A DNA stretch of 35,647 nucleotides, taken from the IMG/VR virus record IMGVR_UViG_3300021963_010580, positions 1 to 35,647 of that record, one strand, 5' to 3'. This DNA comes from a virus. The notes under the pieces are model-generated. The model did not search any database and was not told the DNA's origin. It worked only from the letters and a program-made list of their open reading frames with translations. The position numbers were made by a program, and so were the translations under genes. Every line of letters starts with the position of its first letter. Positions within the stretch are counted from its first letter, which is position 1. Of the stretch, positions 16,422 through 23,885 are shown piece after piece.

Positions 16422-16604
16422 TACGACATGCGTATTAGTCGCCATCAGCCGCCCGCACGCACCGAACAGCGACGTGGCGCTGATGGCAAACGCGAGATCG
16501 CTGTCTTTATCGAGGACAAGATCGACGAAGCGATCCGAAGCGGACGCCTCGATTGGGCGCAGGGCGAGAGCTATGGCTCGCGCCGTCTGACCAAGCGGGT
16601 GTGA
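16422..16604 (+). repeat. Direct repeat copy 2: duplicated tape measure 3' end
   Basis: Second copy of the last 183 bp of the tape measure gene, diverged by 15 mostly silent differences from 14964-15146. It ends with the same KRV plus TGA. Confidence 0.9.
16428..16604 (+). pseudogene. Tape measure C-terminal fragment (orphan duplicate)
   Basis: A 58-codon open frame starting at an in-frame ATG (the ATG inside the repeat) and ending at TGA. It reproduces the last 58 residues of the tape measure protein with four substitutions (G to S, D to H, R to W, T to S). No ribosome binding site of note precedes it. It is best read as the remnant of the original tape measure 3' end after the fic cassette arrived, although a free C-terminal fragment cannot be excluded. 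Confidence 0.8.
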
Positions 16605-16642
16605 CCTTGGATCGCCGAGGGGATGGCTTCACTACGGTCTTA

Positions 16643-17002
16643 TTAACTGGGCTCGCTATAGCGCAAAAGACGAATCAGCATTTGGCGGACATGGTCCTGA
16701 CCGCCGAAAAAAATCGCGAGGATGCGAACTCTCTTTGCTGGCTCGTCGACATCGAACCAGTAGATAGCGCGGTCAATGGTAAGATATCGTACGCCTGGAA
16801 GAATATCGTCGCGTGCGGTACCACGGATTGGAAAAGCCGTCAGCCGGTCGGCTGCCTTTCGGATACCCATAATCCGCTGCGCAGCGTGCTCGAGCGCCTC
16901 CTCGGGACTTTCGCCGAAGCCGGAATAGCTTGCAAAAAGGTAGTCAAAGATCAGCTCGAAATCGCGCTCGCTCTCGGCCGAGAATTCAACCGCGAACGAC
17001 AT
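16643..17002 (-). CDS. RelE/ParE-family toxin
   Basis: 119-residue toxin of the RelE/ParE superfamily. Typical features are VEFSAESERDFELIFDYL at the N-terminus, AADRLTAFPIRGTARDDILPGVRYLTIDRAIYWFDVDE in the middle, and the closing strand VRILAIFFGGQDHVRQML, where ParE proteins have xRILAIxFGGxDH. ParE members poison DNA gyrase, but subfamily cannot be settled here. The start ATG 17002 overlaps the antitoxin 3' end by 17 bp, indicating a bicistronic unit. Confidence 0.88.
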   Translation of the reverse strand: MSFAVEFSAESERDFELIFDYLFASYSGFGESPEEALEHAAQRIMGIRKAADRLTAFPIRGTARDDILPGVRYLTIDRAIYWFDVDEPAKRVRILAIFFGGQDHVRQMLIRLLRYSEPS

Positions 17003-17261
17003 GCGTCTGGCGCTTACGGGTCAGCATAGGGGTTAGACGGTCGTCCATCTTCGCGCCTGAGATGAACTTGCCCGCTCGGCGCTGCGTCAGTACCTCAGCC
17101 AGAGCGGCCCGTTCTTGCGCCTCGTTCTCCATCTGCTGCCGCAAGAGCTCGACGCCCTGTTGCAAGACTGCACTGACGCTCGCGAAGCGGCCGGCATCGA
17201 CTAAGGTCTTGGCGAAGGAATGTTGATCATCGGTCAGAGAGATCGAGGATTTAACAGTCAT
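16986..17261 (-). CDS. ParD-family antitoxin
   Basis: 91-residue ParD-like antitoxin from ATG 17261, preceded by GGGAG. The N-terminal ribbon-helix-helix (VKSSISLTDDQHSFAKTLVDAGRFASVSAVLQQGVELL) is diagnostic: ParD proteins show a strand, then GxFxSxSxVxxxGxxLL. The C-terminal part (EVLTQRRAGKFISG) binds the toxin in family members. It forms one operon with the RelE/ParE toxin and is placed between the duplicated tape measure end and the gpM-like gene. Confidence 0.88.
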   Translation of the reverse strand: MTVKSSISLTDDQHSFAKTLVDAGRFASVSAVLQQGVELLRQQMENEAQERAALAEVLTQRRAGKFISGAKMDDRLTPMLTRKRQTHVVRG

Positions 17262-17291
17262 GGCGCTCCCTCGAGACATTGAACAAGAATC

Positions 17292-17320
17292 ACGGTAGCA
17301 CCCAGTACCACCACCGTCAA
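17292..17320 (-). promoter_or_regulatory. Promoter of the parDE-like cassette
   Basis: On the minus strand TTGACG (17315-17320) and TACCGT (17292-17297) are separated by exactly 17 bp, about 30 bp upstream of the antitoxin ATG. The -35 is near consensus; the -10 is weak. ParD normally represses its own promoter. Confidence 0.5.
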
Positions 17321-17373
17321 TTACAACTTATGGCCACCGCCCCTTAACCCTGGTGGCTCAGGGATAACTGATT

Positions 17374-17730
17374 ATGTCGAGCCTAGTCTGGCCTTCGAGC
17401 CTGCCGCAGCGTCCCACTGTCGGCGGCTACCAGGAGCGCTTTGCCGACACGGTCTTGCGCACGGCCATGGAGGCTGGGGCCGCCAAGACCCGGCGCCGCT
17501 TCACGGCAGCGCCACGCCATATCGAGGTGACCTTCCGCGTCAACGCGGCACAGGCCGCAATCTTCAAGAGCTTCTTCGAGGAAACCACCGCCGGCGGCGC
17601 CCTGCCCTTCGACTGGGTTCACCCGCGCGAGGGCGCGGCCGCCGAGTTCCGTTTTGTCGAAGCGCCTCGCGTGTCGGCCGTCACCGGAACGCTGTTCTCG
17701 GTCGCGGTCAAATTGGAGCAGATGCCGTGA
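17374..17730 (+). CDS. Minor tail protein (gpM-like)
   Basis: 118-residue tail tip protein in the position of lambda M. Features include VWPSSLPQRPTVGGYQERFADTVLRTAMEAGAAKTRRRFTAAP, a motif common in phage minor tail proteins of this group, then VTFRVNAAQAAIFKSFFEETTAGGALPFDWVHP and a closing beta strand. The gene overlaps the next (GTG at 17727). AGGGATA lies upstream of ATG 17374. In lambda gpM joins the tail tip assembly after the tape measure. Confidence 0.75.
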   Translation: MSSLVWPSSLPQRPTVGGYQERFADTVLRTAMEAGAAKTRRRFTAAPRHIEVTFRVNAAQAAIFKSFFEETTAGGALPFDWVHPREGAAAEFRFVEAPRVSAVTGTLFSVAVKLEQMP

Positions 17731-18194
17731 GGACGATATCGCCCGAAGCACGGTCAGCGGCGCACGCCGAAGCGTCCGACAAGGTCTGGCTGGTCCTACT
17801 CGAAATCTCGGCGACAGGTCTCTCAACGCCCATTCGCGTCGCCAATGACAACGTCGATGTCATCCACCAGGGCTGGACCTTCATTGGCTATCCCTTCGAG
17901 GTGGAACTGCCGCCCGAAAGTCAGGACCGCCCGATGATCGCGCGCATCCGCATCGACAATACGGAGCGGCTGATCGTCGATGAAGTGCGCAACATCAGCG
18001 AGCCACCGAGCGTGACACTCCGGGTGGTCCTGGCGGACCAGCCCGATGTGATCGAGGTCGAGTATGCCGGTATGCGGCTTCGCAACGTGACCTGGGACGC
18101 CGGCGAGACCTCTGGCGACCTTGTCTATGAGGACATCCTTTCCGAACCCGTCTGCGAGCAGATGACCCCGGCGCGTTTTCCGGGAGCGTTTTAG
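17727..18194 (+). CDS. DUF1833-like minor tail protein (gpL position)
   Basis: 155-residue protein, GTG start at 17727 overlapping the preceding stop. The pattern VWLVLLEISATGLSTPIRVANDNVDVIHQGWTFIGYPFEVELPPESQDRPMIARIRIDNTERLIVDEVRNI resembles the DUF1833 family, which takes the lambda L place in the tail tip. Its last bases overlap the end of the minus-strand higA-like gene (18191-18194), showing how closely the HigBA cassette is fitted to the phage gene. Confidence 0.75.
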   Translation: MRTISPEARSAAHAEASDKVWLVLLEISATGLSTPIRVANDNVDVIHQGWTFIGYPFEVELPPESQDRPMIARIRIDNTERLIVDEVRNISEPPSVTLRVVLADQPDVIEVEYAGMRLRNVTWDAGETSGDLVYEDILSEPVCEQMTPARFPGAF

Positions 18195-18511
18195 GCCGCT
18201 TCGTGCGTTGGGATCGCGGCGATCGCATCGACAAGCTTCTGCTTGGCGTGCCAGAGGTCATAATCGCGCTGCAGGGCGATCCACAGATGCGGGTCGTTGC
18301 CGCACCACTTGCCCAATCGCACGGCCATCTCTGCGGAAACCGGAAGCTTCTCGGACAGAATGCCGTGCAGCAACTGACGCGACACGCCCAACTCGCGCGC
18401 GGCCTGAACCACGGAGATATCGAGCGTCGGCAGAACATCGAGGCGCAGAATCGATCCCGGGTGCGGGGGGCGCATCTTCGGCGCGGTGCGAACCTTGTAC
18501 TCGCGGGGCAT
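18191..18511 (-). CDS. HigA-type Xre antitoxin
   Basis: 106-residue antitoxin of the HigA family. The HTH is clear: HPGSILRLDVLPTLDISVVQAARELGVSRQLLHGILSEKLPVSAEMAVRLGKWCGNDPHLWIALQRDYDLWHA. HPGxxL near the start and W-x-LQ-x-DLW at the end are diagnostic for HigA. ATG 18511 is preceded by GGAGACGG. The gene lies 11 bp after the toxin gene, in the toxin-first order typical of higBA. It would bind the promoter upstream of higB. Confidence 0.9.
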   Translation of the reverse strand: MPREYKVRTAPKMRPPHPGSILRLDVLPTLDISVVQAARELGVSRQLLHGILSEKLPVSAEMAVRLGKWCGNDPHLWIALQRDYDLWHAKQKLVDAIAAIPTHEAA

Positions 18512-18522
18512 AAGCCGTCTCC

Positions 18523-18798
18523 TCAGTGATACTGCTCCAGATCGACGCGAGCCGCGTCCGATCCGATCCATTCGAACGTAATCCGCCACGGGCCATTGAC
18601 GGCAATTGCGTGGCGCTTTGGCTTGCCTTGCAGCATGTGCAACCGCCATCCGGGAAGACGCAAATCGTCCAGCGTCTTTGCCCGATGGAGTGCCTGTAGG
18701 CGCCCGCGAACCCGCTCAACCAGATCCGGGCGAATGCCGCTCGGGTCGTCGTCGAGAAAGAAGTCACGCAGGGCATTGCTGCGAAAGCTGACGATCAT
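18523..18798 (-). CDS. HigB/RelE-type toxin
   Basis: 91-residue toxin of the HigB family, a ribosome-dependent mRNA nuclease in characterised members. Diagnostic elements are the start MIVSFRSNALRDFF, the helical part RVRGRLQALHRAKTLDDLRLPGWRLHMLQGKPKRHAIAVNGPWRITFEW and the C-terminal ARVDLEQYH (family: xxVxxxDYH). The ATG sits only 7 bp from the predicted -10 hexamer, leaving almost no leader. Confidence 0.9.
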   Translation of the reverse strand: MIVSFRSNALRDFFLDDDPSGIRPDLVERVRGRLQALHRAKTLDDLRLPGWRLHMLQGKPKRHAIAVNGPWRITFEWIGSDAARVDLEQYH

Positions 18799-18804
18799 CG
18801 GAAG

Positions 18805-18833
18805 TGTGTAAAGCGATATTGGTCACATGTCAA
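18805..18833 (-). promoter_or_regulatory. Promoter of the higBA-like cassette
   Basis: On the minus strand a perfect TTGACA (18828-18833) and TACACA (18805-18810) are separated by 17 bp. The -35 overlaps the start codon region of the plus-strand NlpC/P60 gene (ATG 18827). The predicted start of transcription is at or next to the higB ATG (18798), so the messenger may be leaderless. Confidence 0.6.
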
Positions 18834-19270
18834 GCATCATTGGACAGATCGGCGCGGCGGAGCTTCCAGATTGGGCAGGCATGTATGTCGGCCTGCCCTT
18901 CAAGGAGGGTGGCCGTCATCGGGACGGGCTTGATTGCTACGGGCTGCTGCGGCTCGTCATCAACGAGCGCTTCGGCGGCACCGTGCCGGAATACGAAGGC
19001 ATTGCCTACCGTCCCGGTGAGGACAGGGGCCTCCTGGCCGCGCTGATGGATGAACGGATCCGCCTGTGGCGTCCGATCGCCAAGGGGGATGAGCAGCCCG
19101 GCGACGGCGTTCTGCTCCGCGTCATGGGCCGGCCTATCCATGTCGGTGTCGTCGTGGCGCCCGGGTTCATGCTGCACATCGAAAAGAACTGCGACAGCGT
19201 TCTTGAACGCTTTACGGCCAGCTCCCGCTGGGAACGGCGCGTCCTTGGGTTCTACCGTCATGCCGCTTGA
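18827..19270 (+). CDS. NlpC/P60-type tail tip peptidase (gpK-like)
   Basis: 147-residue cysteine peptidase of the NlpC/P60 family. The catalytic Cys is in GLDCYGLLRLV (C37); the His is likely in IHVGVV (H105), with a further His at 117 (LHIEK). The N-terminal W-x2-YVGLPFKEGGR motif supports the start at 18827. No good ribosome binding site is visible, perhaps because the higBA cassette cut it off. In lambda, gpK acts in tail assembly and the domain may digest peptidoglycan during entry. It overlaps the following TipJ gene (ATG 19260). Confidence 0.85.
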   Translation: MSSIIGQIGAAELPDWAGMYVGLPFKEGGRHRDGLDCYGLLRLVINERFGGTVPEYEGIAYRPGEDRGLLAALMDERIRLWRPIAKGDEQPGDGVLLRVMGRPIHVGVVVAPGFMLHIEKNCDSVLERFTASSRWERRVLGFYRHAA

Positions 19271-22200
19271 TGCCACGCAGTTCGAGACGCAGCTGCGCTG
19301 GACGCTAGTCGCGCGCCCCTTCTCGACCGAACGGGAGGAGCGGTTTGCGCCTGTAGGTCTCAGCCTTACGCAGATGCTGGAAGCCTCAGACCTGCCGGAG
19401 CGCTACTGGCCCTACCTGCAGGTCTTTGTCGATGACGAGGAAGTGCCGCGCGGCTGGTGGGCCAAAGTGCGCCCCAAGCCAAATGCGCGGCTTTTTGTAC
19501 GGGTCAACGCAATGGGCGGCGGCGGTGGCGGAGGCAAGAACCCCCTCGCCATCATCGGCGCGATTGCCGTCATCGCCTTTGCGGCATGGGCAGCCCCAGC
19601 GCTCACGGCGGCCCTCTTTGGCGTCAACGTCGCTGCCGTCAACGCGGCCGGCGTCTTTACCGCGATGGGGCTCACCAAGCTCGTCATCGCGGGCGCCATC
19701 ACCATGGTCGGGTCGTTACTGATCAATGCGATCGCCCCGACGCCCGCTCAATCCTTGCGCGGGAATGATGCTGGACTGTCGACGCCCACCTACGCCATCA
19801 CGGGAACGACCAATCGCCTCAACCCCTATGGTCCAATTCCGCGCGTCTATGGCACGCGACGGCTTTTCCCTATCCTTGCCGCAAAGCCCTACACCGAGAC
19901 GATCGGCAATGAGCGCTACATGCGCCTGCTATTGCTGGTGGGTTATGGCCCCCTGAAGATCGACGATATCCGGATCGGCTCGACCCCACTCTCAGCTTTC
20001 GATGGCGCCGAAGTGGAGATCCGGGAGGGCTGGCCAAGCGATCAGCCGATCACGCTCTACACCCAGCGTATCGACGAGGACGCTCTCTCGATCGCACTGA
20101 CTGCCTCAGGCGGCTGGCGCACCATCACCTCAAGGCCTGATGCGCGCGAGATCAATCTCGATCTCTCCTTCGATCGTGGTCTCGCCTTTTTCAACGACCA
20201 GGGCGGACGTTCCAACGCAACGGTCGAATTCGAGGCTGAATATCGCGAGGTTGGCGCCGCGACCTGGCAGCCAATCCCATGGAAAGCGGGTGGCGATGCG
20301 GGCTTTGAGACCGCCGGCAAGATCACAATTACGGATTCCTCCTCCTCGCCGGTTCGGCGCGGTGGGCGCTTCGACACGCCTGAGACCGGCCAGTTTGAAA
20401 TCCGTCTTCGCCGGACGACGGCGGACGCCACCAATCCGCGGCTGATCGATACCGTCACGCTCTCGGCGCTGCGCACCATCACGAACGATGCACCCGTCAC
20501 CATGACGGGCCTTGCCATGGTCGCACTCCGCCTCAAGGCCTATGAGCAGATCAACAACCAGCTGCAGCAGATAAGCTGCCTTGCGAGCTCTTACCTGGAG
20601 GTATGGAACGGCTCGACCTGGTCCTGGCAACTGACCCGTAATCCCGCCTGGGCCTATTGCGACGTGCTGCGTCGGCGGGGCAACACGCGGCTTATCGGCG
20701 ATGAGCGGATTGATCTGCCTGCCATCCGTGCCTGGGCGGAGGCTTGTGATACGCCAGGGCAGGACGGACAGCCGAAATGGAGTTTTGACGGCATTGTCGA
20801 AGGTGGCTCCGTCGTCGAGGCGCTACGCGACATCGCCTCCCATGCCCGTGCACGTTACGGCATTCGCGACGGAAAGCATTCCGTGGTGCGCGACGTTCCG
20901 CAGACAGTGCCGGTACTGCACATCACGCCGCGCAATTCCTTCAACTATGTCGGCCGCAAGCAGTTCATTGATCTGCCACATGCGCTGAAGGTCCGCTTTA
21001 TCAATCCGGACAAGGATTGGCAGGAGGACGAGCGGATCGTCTACGCCGATGGCTACAGCGCCGAGAATGCGTCGCGCTTCGAGACGGTCGACATGATGGC
21101 CTGCACGCGCGCCGAACAGGCCTGGCGCGAGGGGCGCTATCATCTGGCTGTCGGGCGCCTTCGGCCTGAGACCCATGAGGTCTACCAGGACGTCGAGGCG
21201 CTGCGCGCCACAGATGGCGACCTCGTCATGTTCGCCCATGACGTAATCCTGGTCGGGCTGGCAAGCGGGCGGATCAAGGCGCGGATCCTGACGGACGGGT
21301 TGGTCGCGGGACTGCTGCTGGATGAGCCCGCTCCCATGGAAATGGGCAAAAGCTACGCGCTGCGTGTGCGGCGCGCGGACGGAGCGAGCCAAGTGCTCCC
21401 GCTGGTAACGGTGCCGGGTGATGCACGTAGCGTCACGCTGGCCACGCACCTTCCCGAGGCTTTGGCGCCTGAACCCGGCGATCTCTTTCAGTTCGGCGAG
21501 GCTGGGCGCGAGGCGGCGCCAATGCTGGTCAAAGGGATCGAGCCGGGGCCGAACCTCTCCGCCAAGCTGATCCTGATCCCCGCGGCACCCGGGGTTCACC
21601 AGGCCGATACAGGTCCGATCCCGGCATTCGATAGCTACATCACTCGGCCGGCACAGATCGAACTGGCGCGCCCGGCGACGCCAGTGGTTTGGACGATAAT
21701 TTCCGACGAGACCGTGCTGGTGCGCGGGCCCGACGGCAGGTCCACCCCGCGCATTCTGGTCCGCCTCTATCCCCCCGGCTCCGATGCCGCCAATGCACCT
21801 GACGGGATCGAAATCCGCTACCGGGAGACGGGCAGCGCCGGTCCATGGGCGTCAGTACCGACGCAGCCTGCCGATACCCTGACCATCGCCATCCAGCCGG
21901 TCGAAGATGGCAAAAGCTACGATTTGCGACTGCGCTTTGTAACGCGGAACGGAATTGCCTCTGACTGGACGGAGGTGCTGGCGCACCAAGTCGTGGGACG
22001 CACCACGCCGCCTGCAGATGTCCTCGGTTTCGCTGCAGAGCGCCGAGCAGACGGTGTCCAGCTGTCCTGGGGGCCGGTCTCAGCGCTTGATCTCGTCGGC
22101 TACGAAATCCGGATGGGCGCATCCTGGGATGCCGGGACGCTTGTCACCACCCGCCATCGCGGCACGACACTCTTTGTCGCCCTGGCCGACGCGGGAGAGC

Positions 22201-23381
22201 GGGTGTTTCACATCAAGGCCGTCGATGAAATCGGCCTTGTGAGCCTTGCCGCCAGCAGCGTCGCGGCAGCAGTAGCACCTCCCGCCAACGTGGCGGCCTT
22301 CGATGTCATCCCGCAGGGCGATCACGTCCGAGCGTCCTGGGACCCTGTCGACGGAACGGGTGTCGAATACGAGCTGCGCGCAGGAACGACCTGGGGCACC
22401 GGACGCTTCGTCGGACGCGCCGCAGGCAACCACCTTGTTGCCCTTTGGCCGATCCGCGAAGCGACGGATGAGACCTTCTGGCTCAAGGCCATCTCCTCGG
22501 CCGGGCTCTATAGCGAGGGCGCCGCCTATGCGACCACGCGACTAGCGCCACTGACCGGACGCAACGCCGTCCTGGTCAGCGACCGCCAAGCGCTGGGGTG
22601 GCCCGGGGTCACCCAGGGGATGGAGGTCATCGGCGGCAATCTGCTGGCACTTGCGCGCAGCGGATCGACGACCATCGCGCGCGGCGAATATGTCTTTCCG
22701 GTCTCCTTTGGACGGACATGGCGTGCTCGAAACTGGATCGAGGCACATGTCGGCACGACGCCGGCTGACGACCTGGTTTGGGATACCGCGAGCTTCGCTT
22801 GGCAGGATCCGGAGGCCTCCTCCGCTTGGTTGCCGCTTGGCGATGTGGACGGCGCGACGCTTCGCAGCCAGATCGCAGTCGAGGCGCCACTTGCCAATGA
22901 CCTGATCGAAGGTTTCCGGCTGGCAGGCGCCCTGACAGGCATGCGCGGGCAGAACCCGTCGCAGGCACAGAACCTGACCTATGCGCCGGCGCGCTTCGAT
23001 CAGGGTTTGAAGGTGGGCGGTGGCACCAAAGCCGGCTGGTTGATCGCCATCCCCTCGGAATTCTCCACCACCTTTGACGTCCGGCTTGATCAGGTCCTTG
23101 ATGAGCCGACCGTCTATCTCGCGCTCACCGGCAATGCCGGCACGCTGCGGCTGATCTGGTCGCCAGAGAATAGCGCCTTTGCGCTTGAGGATGACCACGG
23201 CCAGCGCGTGACCGCCGCTCTGCTGCGGCGCTCGGGCGACATCATCACCTTCGGCATCTGCCAAACACCGACGACGCGCAGGCTCTTTGTCGCCTCTGCC
23301 CAGACTGGACTGACCGCATCGGGCGCGGCGCCACTCGCACCGCTCGGCGCCTTCACCGGCGCACAGCTACATCCCGCATAG
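19260..23381 (+). CDS. Central tail tip / host specificity protein, TipJ-like (gpJ)
   Basis: 1373-residue tail tip hub protein. Residues 1-84 look like a ubiquitin/beta-grasp type N-terminus. A Gly run (85-92) and a long hydrophobic stretch (about 95-165) follow, as in lambda gpI. The gpJ-like body begins near residue 170 with LNPYGPIPRVYGTRRLFPILAAKPYTE. Phage tail protein domains cover about 180-800, and FN3-like repeats (PPADVLGFAAERRADGVQLSWGPV; PPANVAAFDVIPQGDHVRASWDPV) lie near 915-1080. The C-terminal part is a receptor-binding or carbohydrate-like module. The ATG overlaps the NlpC/P60 gene; the open frame further upstream is a shadow of it. Confidence 0.9.
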   Translation: MPLDATQFETQLRWTLVARPFSTEREERFAPVGLSLTQMLEASDLPERYWPYLQVFVDDEEVPRGWWAKVRPKPNARLFVRVNAMGGGGGGGKNPLAIIGAIAVIAFAAWAAPALTAALFGVNVAAVNAAGVFTAMGLTKLVIAGAITMVGSLLINAIAPTPAQSLRGNDAGLSTPTYAITGTTNRLNPYGPIPRVYGTRRLFPILAAKPYTETIGNERYMRLLLLVGYGPLKIDDIRIGSTPLSAFDGAEVEIREGWPSDQPITLYTQRIDEDALSIALTASGGWRTITSRPDAREINLDLSFDRGLAFFNDQGGRSNATVEFEAEYREVGAATWQPIPWKAGGDAGFETAGKITITDSSSSPVRRGGRFDTPETGQFEIRLRRTTADATNPRLIDTVTLSALRTITNDAPVTMTGLAMVALRLKAYEQINNQLQQISCLASSYLEVWNGSTWSWQLTRNPAWAYCDVLRRRGNTRLIGDERIDLPAIRAWAEACDTPGQDGQPKWSFDGIVEGGSVVEALRDIASHARARYGIRDGKHSVVRDVPQTVPVLHITPRNSFNYVGRKQFIDLPHALKVRFINPDKDWQEDERIVYADGYSAENASRFETVDMMACTRAEQAWREGRYHLAVGRLRPETHEVYQDVEALRATDGDLVMFAHDVILVGLASGRIKARILTDGLVAGLLLDEPAPMEMGKSYALRVRRADGASQVLPLVTVPGDARSVTLATHLPEALAPEPGDLFQFGEAGREAAPMLVKGIEPGPNLSAKLILIPAAPGVHQADTGPIPAFDSYITRPAQIELARPATPVVWTIISDETVLVRGPDGRSTPRILVRLYPPGSDAANAPDGIEIRYRETGSAGPWASVPTQPADTLTIAIQPVEDGKSYDLRLRFVTRNGIASDWTEVLAHQVVGRTTPPADVLGFAAERRADGVQLSWGPVSALDLVGYEIRMGASWDAGTLVTTRHRGTTLFVALADAGERVFHIKAVDEIGLVSLAASSVAAAVAPPANVAAFDVIPQGDHVRASWDPVDGTGVEYELRAGTTWGTGRFVGRAAGNHLVALWPIREATDETFWLKAISSAGLYSEGAAYATTRLAPLTGRNAVLVSDRQALGWPGVTQGMEVIGGNLLALARSGSTTIARGEYVFPVSFGRTWRARNWIEAHVGTTPADDLVWDTASFAWQDPEASSAWLPLGDVDGATLRSQIAVEAPLANDLIEGFRLAGALTGMRGQNPSQAQNLTYAPARFDQGLKVGGGTKAGWLIAIPSEFSTTFDVRLDQVLDEPTVYLALTGNAGTLRLIWSPENSAFALEDDHGQRVTAALLRRSGDIITFGICQTPTTRRLFVASAQTGLTASGAAPLAPLGAFTGAQLHPA

Positions 23382-23390
23382 GAGATCATC

Positions 23391-23882
23391 ATGAAGATCG
23401 GCTTTGCCGAGCTTCTGGCCCGTCTGGGCCGGAAAGCCGGAACGGAGGGCTTTTGCCTGCATGGACGCCTGGAGGCACGGCTCATCAAACCCGACGGCTC
23501 CGTCATCGTCCGGGTCAAAGACAACCTCATCGTCAATACCGGTTTTAGCTTTATCGCGCAGGCGGTCGGGCTCTCCACGGGTCGCCCGGGCGTGATGAGC
23601 CATATCGCGGTGGGCACGGGAACAACGGCGGCCGCTGCTGCAAACACCGCTCTGGTAACAGAGCTGGCGCGCAAGGCAGCCACCTTCAGCCATACTGCAG
23701 GCACCAAGGTGTTTCAGTTCGAGGCGACCTTCAATGCAGGTGAGGCAACCGGCGCCATCACCGAGGCCGGGGTCTTCAACGCGGCCAGCGCGGGAACCAT
23801 GCTGGATCGCGTCGTTTTCGCGGTCATCAACAAGGGCGCCGACGACACGCTGACCCAGCGCTTTACCTTTACCATGAGCTGA
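23391..23882 (+). CDS. Tail fibre-associated protein
   Basis: 163-residue protein downstream of the TipJ gene. The pattern RLIKPDGSVIVRVKDNLIVNTGFSFIAQAV, then MSHIAVGTGTTAAAAANTALVTELARKA and GEATGAITEAGVFNAASAGTMLDRVVFAVINKGADDTLTQRFTFT, is common in small phage proteins that sit on the tail tip and carry fibres. ATG 23391 follows AGGAGATCATC. The next gene starts 3 bp after its stop. Function in detail is unknown. Confidence 0.6.
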   Translation: MKIGFAELLARLGRKAGTEGFCLHGRLEARLIKPDGSVIVRVKDNLIVNTGFSFIAQAVGLSTGRPGVMSHIAVGTGTTAAAAANTALVTELARKAATFSHTAGTKVFQFEATFNAGEATGAITEAGVFNAASAGTMLDRVVFAVINKGADDTLTQRFTFTMS

Positions 23883-23885
23883 CGC

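Noticed and set aside
19050-19259. Upstream extension of the TipJ frame to 19050
   Set aside because: It lies within the NlpC/P60 gene in another frame; ATG 19260 is the natural coupled start.
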